A stretch of DNA of 64,000 bases, taken from the NCBI RefSeq assembly GCF_004135735.1, contig NZ_CP012670.1, positions 1,736,001 through 1,800,000 on the forward strand, in the 5' to 3' direction. The notes under the pieces were generated by a model. That model was not told the origin of the DNA. It did no database searches and worked only from the letters and a program-made list of their open reading frames with translations. This document shows, piece after piece, positions 26,251 to 34,271 of the stretch (the stretch's first letter is position 1; every line of letters starts with the position of its first letter). This stretch comes from Sorangium cellulosum. GTDB lineage: Bacteria; Myxococcota_A; Polyangia; Polyangiales; Polyangiaceae. Made by a program: the position numbers and the translations under genes.

Positions 26251-26774
26251 GTCGGCCCCGAACGCGTCGCGAGCGACCCGCGCCGCCATGGTCAAGCGGA
26301 ATCGTCGCGGCGCCGCGAGCTGCTGGGCGAGGGCGGGTCGCCGACTCGGAGCCGACTCGAAGGGGAGGCGAACGGGCCAGCCGCATCGCCATGCGCGCCT
26401 GGACGGCGAGGTGCCCGCCCATCCTCATCAACGCGCAGCATTTCTTTTTGACGCCTACTCCATACCCAGCCAAATGGTACGCGCCATCACGTCGCGTGTC
26501 GGGCTTTTGCTATGGGTTTCCAGCGGGGGAGGGGAAGGCGGTGAGGACGTCTCAGCGACGGATCTCCGGGGCAGCAGGACTTGTCCTCTAACGGGGGTGG
26601 GCGAAAACGGGGATGGGCATCTCGAGACATCCCGTCTGCGCGCGGAGAGCACAGGCCCTCTGAGGGGGACGTTGCGCGGGAGAGAGAGGAGGAGGGGTGT
26701 GTGCGAAGAGGCGTGATCGTCCTGCTGGAGCGCCGCCGAAGTGCGCGGCTTGACCCGTCCTTTCGGTGTCGTGC
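26251..26774. other. Intergenic with remnant of exported-protein gene
   Basis: Bases 26251-26588 are diverged homologue of 13437-13759, upstream DNA plus the first codons of the exported-protein gene. From 26592 to the sigma gene nothing is recognised. Confidence 0.5.
26541..26591 (+). pseudogene. Truncated start of exported-protein gene (copy B)
   Basis: GTG-started RTSQRRISGAAGLVL then a TAA stop, matching the first 16 residues of the 13712 gene (RTSQRRISWAAGLVL). Homology ends at 26588, in the middle of the signal peptide. The rest of the gene and the lipoprotein/immunity-like pair are absent from copy B. Confidence 0.65.
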
Positions 26775-27425
26775 ATGGTCTGGAATGTGCGGAAGCTCGC
26801 GACCGATCTCCCGGCGCCGGCGGACGGCGCCGCCCCGAGGACGGACGAGCTGCTCGGGCTCGCTCGGGCCGCGGCGGCGCGCGAGCCCGCGGCCGTCCGC
26901 ACGCTGGTGATTGAGATCGGCGGGTCGATGCTACGGACCGTGAGGAAGGTGCTCGGTCCACATCACCCCGATGTCGAGGACGTGTCCCAGGAGGCCGTGC
27001 TCGCGCTGCTCCAGGCGTTGCCGTCGTTCCGGGCGGAGTGCACGGTGCTCCACTTCGCGAACCGGGTCGCGGTGATGACCGCCCTCGCCGCGCGCCGGCG
27101 CCTCCGGGGGCGCGAGCGCTTCGACCCGCTGGACGCCCAGGTCGAGGCAGCGCCGGACGAGGGGGGGCCGTCGCCGTTCGCCGAGGTGGTGTCGGCCCGA
27201 CGCCGCGGGGTGGTGCTCGAGGTGCTGGACAAGATGCCCGCGGCGACGGCCGAGGCGCTCGCCCTCCATTTCGTGCTCGGTTATACGGTCGACGAGATCG
27301 CGGCGCTCGCCGGGGTCTCCCCGAACACCATCTGGAGCCGGCTCCGGCTCGGCAAGCAGGCGCTGCGGCGCGCCCTCGCCAACGACGTGAGGCTGGCCGA
27401 GCTCCTCCAGGGGAGGGACGGGTGA
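26775..27425 (+). CDS. RNA polymerase sigma factor, ECF-type
   Basis: 216 residues from ATG 26775; an in-frame GTG at 26766 is an alternative. Region 2 is DVEDVSQEAVLALLQALPSF; region 4 is VLDKMPAATAEALALHFVLG followed by HTH TVDEIAALAGVSPNTIWSRL. The stop overlaps the next gene's GTG (GTGA), indicating tight coupling to the zinc-finger/TPR protein, its likely anti-sigma. Confidence 0.85.
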   Translation: MVWNVRKLATDLPAPADGAAPRTDELLGLARAAAAREPAAVRTLVIEIGGSMLRTVRKVLGPHHPDVEDVSQEAVLALLQALPSFRAECTVLHFANRVAVMTALAARRRLRGRERFDPLDAQVEAAPDEGGPSPFAEVVSARRRGVVLEVLDKMPAATAEALALHFVLGYTVDEIAALAGVSPNTIWSRLRLGKQALRRALANDVRLAELLQGRDG

Positions 27426-28606
27426 GCCCCGACTGCCGGAGCGAGCTCCTCGTGAGGGTCCGGCGCGGCGCCGCGACGGAGCCGGACCGGCTCGCCTTCG
27501 ATGCCCACCTCGGGACCTGCGCGTCGTGTCGGATGAGCTGGGAGCTCGCGCGGGCCTTCGACGCCGTCGGCGCGGCGGAGCCCGGCGACGCGGAGCTCCT
27601 CGCGCGCATCGCGCGCGTCGCGATCGGGGAGGGGGCGTTCGATCCGCGGCGCGAGAGCGCGCCGGTGCGGCCCGACAACGACGTCGGGCGCAGGGGCGAC
27701 GTCGGGCGCGGGGGCGACGCCGGGCGCGGGAGCGACGCCGGGCGCGGCGACGACGTCGGAGAGCGCGGGAGCGGCCTCGGGCGCGGGGGCGACGCCGGAG
27801 AGCCCGGGAGCGGCCTCGCCGGGCGGCGCGGGGCCGGATGGCGGCGAGGCGCCTGGCTCTACGCCGTGGCGGCCGTCCTCGCCGGCGGGGTCGCCGCCGC
27901 AGCCGCGGCGCTCGTCCAGGGGCGCCCGGCGCCCGAGGCGACCCCGAGCGCTCGCCGGCTCGAGCCGCCGCTGCGGGGCATGATGTCCCGTCCGCGCGCC
28001 GCCGCGCCTCCCGAGGCCGTCCCGCCCGCCAGCGGGGCAGCGCCGGTCGACGCGACGCCCGCGCCGTCGAGCGCGCCGGCGCCCGCCGGGGCGCCGCCGC
28101 CTCGCGCGGCGCCGGAGCCCGCGGCGCCGGCGGCGAGGCCGCGTGGCGCGGCGCGCGGGCCGAGCGCGGCCGCGCCTCCGGCCACCGCGTCGTCGCCGAT
28201 GGGATCCTCGGCCGCCGCGGCCTCCGCCGTCACGGCGGAGCAGCTCTTCCGCGAGGCCAACGACGCGCGGCGGGCCGGGAGCGCCCGGCGCGCCATCGCG
28301 CTGTACCGCGCGCTCCAGCAGGGCTTCGCGGCGTCGCCGGAGGCCACGCTCTCGCTCGTGTCGCTCGGCAGCCTGCTCCTCGACACCGGCGCGCCCGCCG
28401 CCGCGCTCGCGCAGTTCGATCGGTACCTCGCCGCCGCCGGCTCACGCGCGCTGGCCGTCGAGGCGCTCTACGGCCGCGGGCGCGCGCTGCGGGCGCTCGG
28501 GCGCTCCGGCGACGAGGCGCAGACCTGGCGGCGCCTGCTCCGGGAGCACCCGAGCTCGCCCTACGCCGAGCACGCCCGCCGCCGCCTCACCGAGCTCGGA
28601 GGGTGA
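27422..28606 (+). CDS. Zinc-finger anti-sigma-like membrane protein with TPR domain
   Basis: 394 residues from a GTG overlapping the sigma stop. The N-terminal motif FDAHLGTCASCRMSWELA is an Hx3Cx2C zinc-binding anti-sigma signature. A tandem Gly/Arg/Asp repeat linker (VGRGGDAGRGSDAG-like, about 85-135) precedes one TM helix ([20 protein letters not shown]). A Pro/Ala linker follows, then a C-terminal TPR domain (AEQLFREANDARRAGSARRA, LYRALQQGFAASPEA). It probably holds the sigma factor at the membrane and senses a periplasmic partner. Confidence 0.75.
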   Translation: MSPDCRSELLVRVRRGAATEPDRLAFDAHLGTCASCRMSWELARAFDAVGAAEPGDAELLARIARVAIGEGAFDPRRESAPVRPDNDVGRRGDVGRGGDAGRGSDAGRGDDVGERGSGLGRGGDAGEPGSGLAGRRGAGWRRGAWLYAVAAVLAGGVAAAAAALVQGRPAPEATPSARRLEPPLRGMMSRPRAAAPPEAVPPASGAAPVDATPAPSSAPAPAGAPPPRAAPEPAAPAARPRGAARGPSAAAPPATASSPMGSSAAAASAVTAEQLFREANDARRAGSARRAIALYRALQQGFAASPEATLSLVSLGSLLLDTGAPAAALAQFDRYLAAAGSRALAVEALYGRGRALRALGRSGDEAQTWRRLLREHPSSPYAEHARRRLTELGG

Positions 28607-29708
28607 TCACGAAGCGGGCGGCCCTCTGCCTCGGGCTCGCGGCGGCCGTCGCGCTCGCCGCCGCGCCTGCTCGGGCGCAGGAGGGCCCGCCAGCGACCTC
28701 CGGATCGCGCCGCGCTCCCGTCGTCGAGCTCGTCCTCACGGGCGACGCGGACCACCTCGACGTCATCCGGACGGCGCTCGAATCCGAGGCGCTCTCCGCC
28801 TTCACCGTCCGCGTTCGGACCGCGCCGCGCTTCGACGCGGCAGCGCTCCTCTCGACGCGCGCCTCCTCCGGCGTGACCCTCTCGTGCTGGATCGATCTGA
28901 GCGACCCGCGCCGCGCCGCCCTCTACTTCACGGATCCCGTGGCCGATCGCTTCCTCTTGCGCTCGATCGAGCTCTCGGGCCGCTTCGACGAGCTCGATCG
29001 CGAGTCCGTGGCCCAGGTCGTGGAGCTCTCGCTGCGATCGCTGCGCGAGGGCGCGCGCTCCTCGCTCGACCGGGCGCAGGCCAGCGCGCTCCTCCTCCGG
29101 GACGCGGGGCCGGAGGAGGGAGCGGCGCCGCGGGCGCGGCCCACCCGCGATCCGGTCCCGGCGTCCGGGTCGCGCCGAGCGCTGGAGCTCGGGGTCTTCT
29201 ACGGCGTCATGGCGCACTCGGACGAGCTGGGCTGGGCGCACGGCCCCGGGCTGCGCGTCGGGCTCGGCGGCGGCTCTCGCTCGGCGCCCGCTTCCAGTAC
29301 CAGATCGAGCGCCGCTACGAGGAGCCGCGCATGGGCCTCGACCTCAGCGCGGTCGCGCTCCGCGCCGACGCCTCCTGGCTGCTCTCGCTCGGTCCGGGCG
29401 CGACGTCGCCCGAACTCGGCGCGCGGCTCGGGGCGGGGGTCGACCGCGTGACCGCGACGCCGCGGCAGGGGAGCGCGGAGAACCCCGGGTTCGTCCCGAC
29501 CCGGGCGCGCGCCGCGAACGCGTTTGTGCTCGCGGCCGGCGTCCTGGCCAGGGTCCCGCTCACCGGGGGCATCTGCCTGTTCACGGAGCTCTTTCTCGAG
29601 CTCGATCCCGCGCGCATCGATTACGCGCTGGCCCTCGAGCAGGGGACCGAGGCCGTCCTCACGCGCCACCGGCTCCGGCCGGGCGCGCTCCTCGGCATCG
29701 AGCTCTGA
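28603..29708 (+). CDS. Exported protein of sigma operon, frameshift near 29272
   Basis: Starts at a GTG overlapping the previous stop. A signal peptide (CLGLAAAVALAAAPARAQ) is followed by a domain with VELVLTGDADHLDVIRTALE and DPRRAALYFTDPVADRFLLR. The first frame breaks at about 29272 after GLRVGLGGG and would end at 29451 as nonsense. The continuation in another frame, LSLGARFQYQIERRYEEPRM through RPGALLGIEL, is a beta-barrel-like C-terminus ending at 29708. One missing base explains it. Third gene of a sigma / anti-sigma / envelope protein operon; the precise role is unknown. Confidence 0.6.
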
Positions 29709-29824
29709 GGCGCGCTCCCGGCCGGTGCCGCCCGCCTGCGGGCCCGGCGCCGAGAGCGCCGGAGAGGCCAGGGAGGTGGAGCATCGTAAATTCCAGCGCC
29801 CGGGCTGTCGCTAATCGGATGCAT

Positions 29825-29841
29825 TTGCAATCCTATTGCAA
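29825..29841. promoter_or_regulatory. Palindrome TTGCAA-N5-TTGCAA, probable Zur-type operator
   Basis: TTGCAATCCTATTGCAA lies about 150 bases upstream of the permease/CobW/WD40 operon in otherwise GC-rich DNA. Its core TGCAATC-N3-TTGCA is repeated in the larger palindrome at 33889-33917 before the L33 gene. The content of the flanking genes suggests control by a zinc-responsive Fur-family repressor; the exact operator of such a repressor in this group is not known to me. Confidence 0.55.
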
Positions 29842-29993
29842 GTTGTGCCCAGGTCGATTACCCGGGGCGTCATGCACCCGCACACGGAAGCTGCGCCGCA
29901 CGGCGGCCGCGGCGTGGTCCCCACGGCGTCTCCGGACGCAGCAGCGCTTCATCTCATGGCGGCGCCTCGCTCGCCCGGCGCCGGAGGGCGGCC

Positions 29994-30620
29994 GTGACGG
30001 GCGTGTCTGCGCTGCTCCTCGGGCTCGGCCTCGGCCTGCGCCACGCGACGGACGCCGACCACCTCGTCGCCATCGCCACGTTGCTCCAGCGCGAGCGCGG
30101 GCCGCGCCGCGCCGCGCTCATCGCGGCGCTCTGGGGGCTCGGCCACTCCGCCACCTTCCTCGGCGTCGGGCTGCTCGTCGTCCTGCTCGACCTTCGCATC
30201 CCTGCGCCGTTCGAGAGGGCGGCCCAGCTCCTCGTGGCGTTCATGCTGATCGCGCTCGGCGCGTGGCACCTCGTGCGCCCGCAGCGGCGAGCGTCAGCGT
30301 CCGGCCACGGCGGCGCCGCGCACGCGAGGTCGGTCGCCGTCGGCCTCGTCCACGGCCTCGCGGGCTCCGCGGGCATCGCCCTGCTCGCGACGACGACCAT
30401 CCCCTCACGGCTCTGGGCCGCGGCGTACCTCGCGCTCTTCGGCCTGGGCACCGTCGCCGGCATGATCGCGCTGACGGTGATCCTGTCGTGGCCCATCGGG
30501 TGGACGCTGGCGCGAGGGGGCGCGGCGCGCCGCTTCTCGATCGTCGCGGCGGCGCTGCTCGGCATCGCGACCGGCGTGGTGGTCGGCGCCGACGCCCTCC
30601 TCGGCGCGGGGGCGCAATGA
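29994..30620 (+). CDS. NiCoT/NicO-like metal permease
   Basis: 208 residues from a GTG with GGAGG upstream. About six hydrophobic segments. The second contains RHATDADHLVAIATLL, the HX4DH signature of nickel/cobalt permeases. It is shorter than classic NiCoT proteins (about 330 residues). It is followed after 46 bases by a CobW gene and shares the upstream TTGCAA palindrome, so the transported metal could be zinc, cobalt or nickel; the zinc-type context favours zinc or replacement-metal uptake. Confidence 0.7.
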   Translation: MTGVSALLLGLGLGLRHATDADHLVAIATLLQRERGPRRAALIAALWGLGHSATFLGVGLLVVLLDLRIPAPFERAAQLLVAFMLIALGAWHLVRPQRRASASGHGGAAHARSVAVGLVHGLAGSAGIALLATTTIPSRLWAAAYLALFGLGTVAGMIALTVILSWPIGWTLARGGAARRFSIVAAALLGIATGVVVGADALLGAGAQ

Positions 30621-30666
30621 TCCGCTCGACCCCTGACACGAACAACACCCGAATCCGAAGGGACCC

Positions 30667-32007
30667 ATGAATCAAGGCAAGATCCCCGTCACCGTGCTCA
30701 CCGGCTTCCTCGGGGCAGGCAAGACCACGCTCCTCAACCGCATCCTGACGGAGAACCACGGCAAGCGCATCGCCGTCATCGAGAACGAGTTCGGTGAGAT
30801 CGGCATCGACCAGGCCCTCGTCATCAACGCGGACGAGGAGGTCTTCGAGATGAACAACGGCTGCATCTGCTGCACCGTGCGCGGCGATCTCATCCGCATC
30901 CTCGGCAGCCTCATGAAGCGGAAGGACAAGTTCGACCACGTGCTCGTGGAGACCACGGGCCTGGCCGACCCCGGGCCGGTCGCCCAGACGTTCTTCGTCG
31001 ACGACGACGTGCGCGAGCTGTTCGCGCTCGACGCGATCGTCACGCTCGTCGACGCGAAGCACATCCACCTGCACCTCGAGGACTCGAGCGAGTGCAAGGA
31101 GCAGGTCGCCTTCGCGGACGTGATCGTGCTCAACAAGGCCGACCTCGTGACCGAGCGCGAGCTCGACGCCCTCGAGCGGCGCCTGCGCGGCATGAACACG
31201 CTGGCCCGCGTGCTCCGCGCGACGAACGCCGACGTGCCGATCGCCGACGTGCTCGGCGTGGGCGGTTTCGACCTCGACCGCGCGCTCGCGCAGAAGCCGG
31301 CCTTCCTGGAGCCCGAGTACCCGTTCGAGTGGGCCGGCGCGTTCGACCTGGAGGAGGGCGACCACGAGCTCGTCCTGGAGCCGGGCCCCGACGCGACGAT
31401 GGACGCCGTGGTCCTGCCGCTCGGGCCAGGCGCCGATCCGGGCGCGCGCGACGCCGCGGACCGCGCCGTGCGGGTCTGGGCGGAGCCGCCGGCGCGGGTC
31501 GCGCCGGGCGAGCGCCTGGGGATCGGAGAGCGCCCGTCCAGGCTCGCCCTGCGCGCCGAGGGGACGATGCGGTTCCGGCTCACCGCGCCGGAGCGCGGGC
31601 GTTACGGCCTGTACTTGCAGCACCTCCCGGGTGAGCTCGGGGCGCGGCTCGAGTCGGGCGGCGTCGTCGAGCCGGCCGCCTCGCGCGAGTTCGCGGCCGG
31701 GCACAGCCACGACGAGCAGGTGAGCTCCGTCGGGATCCACCTCGACGGCGCGCTCGACCGCGAGCGGCTCACGCGGTGGATCTCGGAGCTCTTGCGCGAG
31801 AAGGGCGCGGACATCTTCCGGATGAAGGGCATCCTGAACCTCCGCGGCCTGGACAGCCGCTTCGTCTTTCAGGGCGTGCACATGCTCTTCGACGGGCGCG
31901 AGGATCGACCCTGGGGCAGCGAGCGCCGGGCGAGCGATCTCGTGTTCATTGGCCGCAACCTGGACCGCGAGCAGCTGACCCGGGGGTTCCATCGATGCCT
32001 GGCGTGA
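30667..32007 (+). CDS. CobW/COG0523 family metallochaperone GTPase
   Basis: 446 residues. Walker [10 protein letters not shown] (13-21), [10 protein letters not shown] (39-48), the metal-binding CxCC motif NGCICC (64-69), [11 protein letters not shown], and guanine-specificity motif NKADL. A CobW C-terminal domain closes the protein ([12 protein letters not shown] to [14 protein letters not shown]). Between GTPase and C-terminal domains lies an unusual ~130-residue insertion (about 220-350) of beta-type sequence. COG0523 GTPases deliver metals, often under zinc limitation. The stop overlaps the WD40 gene start by 13 bases. Confidence 0.92.
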   Translation: MNQGKIPVTVLTGFLGAGKTTLLNRILTENHGKRIAVIENEFGEIGIDQALVINADEEVFEMNNGCICCTVRGDLIRILGSLMKRKDKFDHVLVETTGLADPGPVAQTFFVDDDVRELFALDAIVTLVDAKHIHLHLEDSSECKEQVAFADVIVLNKADLVTERELDALERRLRGMNTLARVLRATNADVPIADVLGVGGFDLDRALAQKPAFLEPEYPFEWAGAFDLEEGDHELVLEPGPDATMDAVVLPLGPGADPGARDAADRAVRVWAEPPARVAPGERLGIGERPSRLALRAEGTMRFRLTAPERGRYGLYLQHLPGELGARLESGGVVEPAASREFAAGHSHDEQVSSVGIHLDGALDRERLTRWISELLREKGADIFRMKGILNLRGLDSRFVFQGVHMLFDGREDRPWGSERRASDLVFIGRNLDREQLTRGFHRCLA

Positions 32008-33032
32008 CAACGCGGGCGCCGCGCGGCAAAACCGAGCTCCCGCCGCGCTGGCGGGTCTCGGCGGGAGACTACGTCGTCGCGATGAGCGTGACGCGCGACG
32101 GCAGCCTGTGCGCGATCGGGACCGGCGCCGGGACGGTGCTCGCCGTCGACCTGCAGACCGGCGCGGTGCGCTGGCGCACCGAGGCGCACCCGAACGGGGT
32201 CCTCGCGCTCGGGTTCTCCCCCTGCGGAGCGCGCCTGGCCACGTGCGGCCAGGATGAGAAGGCGCGTCTCTTCGACCTGTCCGGCGCCCTCGTGGCCGAG
32301 CTCCCCGGCGGGGCGGCGTGGGTCGAGCACGTGGCGTGGGCGCCCGGCGGCGAGCACCTGGCCACCGGCTCGGGGCGCACGGTGCGTGTATGGACCGGGC
32401 GCGGCGAGCCCATCGTCGAGACCGAGCCGCTCCCCAGCACGGTCGCCGCGCTCGCCTTTCGGACCGACCGCGCGGAGCTCGCGGCGGCGTGTTACGGCGG
32501 CGTCTATCTCTGGTCGATCGCCGCAGGGGCCGAGTCGCGCCACCTCGCCTGGCAGGGCTCGCTCGTGTCGATGGCGTGGAGCCCCGACGGGAAGGTCATC
32601 GCCTGCGGCAGCCAGGATCGGTCGGTGCACTTCTGGCGCGTCTCGACCGGGCAGGACTCGGAGATGCGCGGGTATCCCGCGAAGCCGAAGGCGCTCGCGT
32701 GGGACGCGCAGTCGCGCCTGCTCGCGACCGGCGGCGCCCCGGCGGTCACGGTCTGGGACTTCTCGGGCAAGGGCCCCGAGGGGACCCGTCCCATCGAGCT
32801 CGAGGGTCATCAGGACACCTGCGTCCAGCTCGCGTTCAGCCCGCGCAAGGGGGTGCTCGCGAGCGGCGCCCAGGACCACGGCGTGCTGCTCTGGGAGCCG
32901 CGGCGGCTCGCGAAGCCGGTGCGTTACGCGTTCCTGGAGGACGAGGTCACCGCGCTCGCGTGGCACCCCGCGCACGCGGGGCTCCTCGGCGCGGACGCCG
33001 CCGGCACGGTCGTGTTCTGGCAGGTGGAGTAG
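31995..33032 (+). CDS. WD40 repeat protein of CobW operon
   Basis: 345 residues, starting MPGVTTRAP inside the end of the CobW gene. About seven WD40-like blades, for example [39 protein letters not shown] and [19 protein letters not shown]. No signal peptide, so it is cytosolic. WD40 proteins next to COG0523 GTPases occur in several bacteria and probably scaffold the GTPase or its client; no enzymatic role is expected. Confidence 0.85.
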   Translation: MPGVTTRAPRGKTELPPRWRVSAGDYVVAMSVTRDGSLCAIGTGAGTVLAVDLQTGAVRWRTEAHPNGVLALGFSPCGARLATCGQDEKARLFDLSGALVAELPGGAAWVEHVAWAPGGEHLATGSGRTVRVWTGRGEPIVETEPLPSTVAALAFRTDRAELAAACYGGVYLWSIAAGAESRHLAWQGSLVSMAWSPDGKVIACGSQDRSVHFWRVSTGQDSEMRGYPAKPKALAWDAQSRLLATGGAPAVTVWDFSGKGPEGTRPIELEGHQDTCVQLAFSPRKGVLASGAQDHGVLLWEPRRLAKPVRYAFLEDEVTALAWHPAHAGLLGADAAGTVVFWQVE

Positions 33033-33120
33033 CGGCGGAGGCGGCGCGTAAGGCGAGCCTGGTCCAGGCCCGCACGGCCGGCACCGCGACCACCACGGCG
33101 GCGTGCAGCCGGCGTCGCGT

Positions 33121-33804
33121 TCAAGCCAGGGCGTCGAGCGTCATGACAACACGTGGCGACGTTCCCGGCGGCGATCGGTGCACCGCGCCGCGGTCCTGGC
33201 TGCCCGGCCACGCCTCTCCCTTGAGCAGCCCGACGTCGAACGGATCCATCCGGCGGAGGCGCGCGCCGGCGCGCAGCACCCCCGAGACCTCGTCGGGGAC
33301 CCCGTTCGCGCGGTGTCCGAGCCGGTCCCGCCGGACGTCCGCGTGCTCCGCCCACTCCGTCCCAGGCCCGACATAGGTGGTCACCAGGCGGACGGTCACC
33401 ATGTCCGCGTGGAGACGAGGGCACATGGGCTTCGCGAGCCGCGCGAGCCGCACGCCGACCCGCGGGCAGCCCGTGAGATCCGCGAAGAGCGATATCAGCC
33501 CGCGCACGTCGTGGAGGAAGGCCTCACGACCGGGCGAGGAGGGGGCTCCAGCAGCCAGCGCCGCGAGGTCGGGTGCGCCTGGGTCGACGCGCAGCGCCTC
33601 GGAGATTGGCCGTGGCAGCAGCCATTCGCGCACGAAGCCGTCCACGTCGGGGTCGACGCCCCGCCGCAGCACGCACACGCTCACCTCGGGGGCCGCGAGC
33701 TCGGCCAGATCCGCGAGCTCCGTCACGATGCGCGTCGAGCTGGCCGTCGCCGCGCGCGGCGACGCGAGCTCCTCACGTTCCTCAGCGGTCGTTGTCGTCA
33801 TCAT
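33121..33804 (-). CDS. DUF1826 domain protein
   Basis: 227 residues from ATG 33804 (ATG 33837 also possible, without a better ribosome site). The DUF1826 core is clear: CPRLHADMVTVRLVTTYVGP, GTEWAEHADV, MDPFDVGLLKGEAWPG, GAVHRSPP, RVVMTLDAL. The family has a cupin-like pattern of conserved His/Asp and is repeatedly found beside COG0523 genes, so a role in zinc limitation is likely. It is convergent with the WD40 gene, and its start faces the 33889-33917 palindrome shared with the divergent L33 gene. Confidence 0.75.
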   Translation of the reverse strand: MMTTTTAEEREELASPRAATASSTRIVTELADLAELAAPEVSVCVLRRGVDPDVDGFVREWLLPRPISEALRVDPGAPDLAALAAGAPSSPGREAFLHDVRGLISLFADLTGCPRVGVRLARLAKPMCPRLHADMVTVRLVTTYVGPGTEWAEHADVRRDRLGHRANGVPDEVSGVLRAGARLRRMDPFDVGLLKGEAWPGSQDRGAVHRSPPGTSPRVVMTLDALA

Positions 33805-33888
33805 GTCGTGTCTGGACTCCCGCAGGCGCCGCGCCATGAGCCGTCATGTCGCGGTGAAGCCTCGTGAACCATGATGCCACGGAGCACG

Positions 33889-33917
33889 CCGTTGATGCAA
33901 TCTGGTTGCATCAACGG
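33889..33917. promoter_or_regulatory. 29-bp palindrome, probable Zur-type operator
   Basis: Perfect 12-base arms around a 5-base centre: CCGTTGATGCAA, TCTGG, TTGCATCAACGG. It sits between the divergent DUF1826 and L33 genes, about 85 bases from each start region, and shares TGCAATC-N3-TTGCA with the site at 29825. Size and symmetry fit a Fur/Zur-family dimer site. Inference from context, not from a known consensus. Confidence 0.65.
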
Positions 33918-34004
33918 GCGGATCGAGGTAGTGACGTCGCATCCAGCAGGTCCGCCGATCCTCTGCCGCGGCTTGCTGCCATGCGACGACAAGGAGGGCA
34001 CGCC

Positions 34005-34175
34005 GTGCGCGATATCATCAAGCTCGTCTCGTCCGCGGGGACCGGTTATTGCTACTATACGACGAAGAACAAACGGACGATGACGGAGAAGATGCAGATA
34101 AAGAAGTACGATCCCGTCGCGCGCAAACACGTGGTCTTCACGGAAGGGAAGATCTCGAAGGGCGGCGGCAAGTAA
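34005..34175 (+). CDS. rpmG: Ribosomal protein bL33, zinc-free (C-minus) paralogue
   Basis: 56 residues from a GTG with AAGGAGG six bases upstream. Sequence [40 protein letters not shown] is typical of L33. It has a single Cys and lacks the two CxxC pairs of the zinc-binding form. Replacing zinc-binding ribosomal proteins by C-minus paralogues frees zinc under limitation and is a known Zur-controlled response. The palindrome at 33889 and the neighbouring CobW and DUF1826 genes support that reading. Confidence 0.9.
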   Translation: MRDIIKLVSSAGTGYCYYTTKNKRTMTEKMQIKKYDPVARKHVVFTEGKISKGGGK

Positions 34176-34178
34176 GAG

Positions 34179-34235
34179 CACGGGGCCTGCGCCCCGGCGG
34201 GCCACAAACAAGCCCGCCGGGGTGCAGGCCCCGTG
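34179..34235. terminator. Long hairpin between convergent L33 and RND genes
   Basis: 24-base arms with one G-U pair and a 9-base loop: CACGGGGCCTGC and GCCCCGGCGGGC pair with GCCCGCCGGGG and TGCAGGCCCCGTG. It begins four bases after the L33 stop. There is no U tract, but such hairpins between convergent genes in GC-rich genomes are probable bidirectional terminators. Confidence 0.75.
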
Positions 34236-34271
34236 AGCGACGACCCCGGGACGAACCTGATTGACAGCGTA

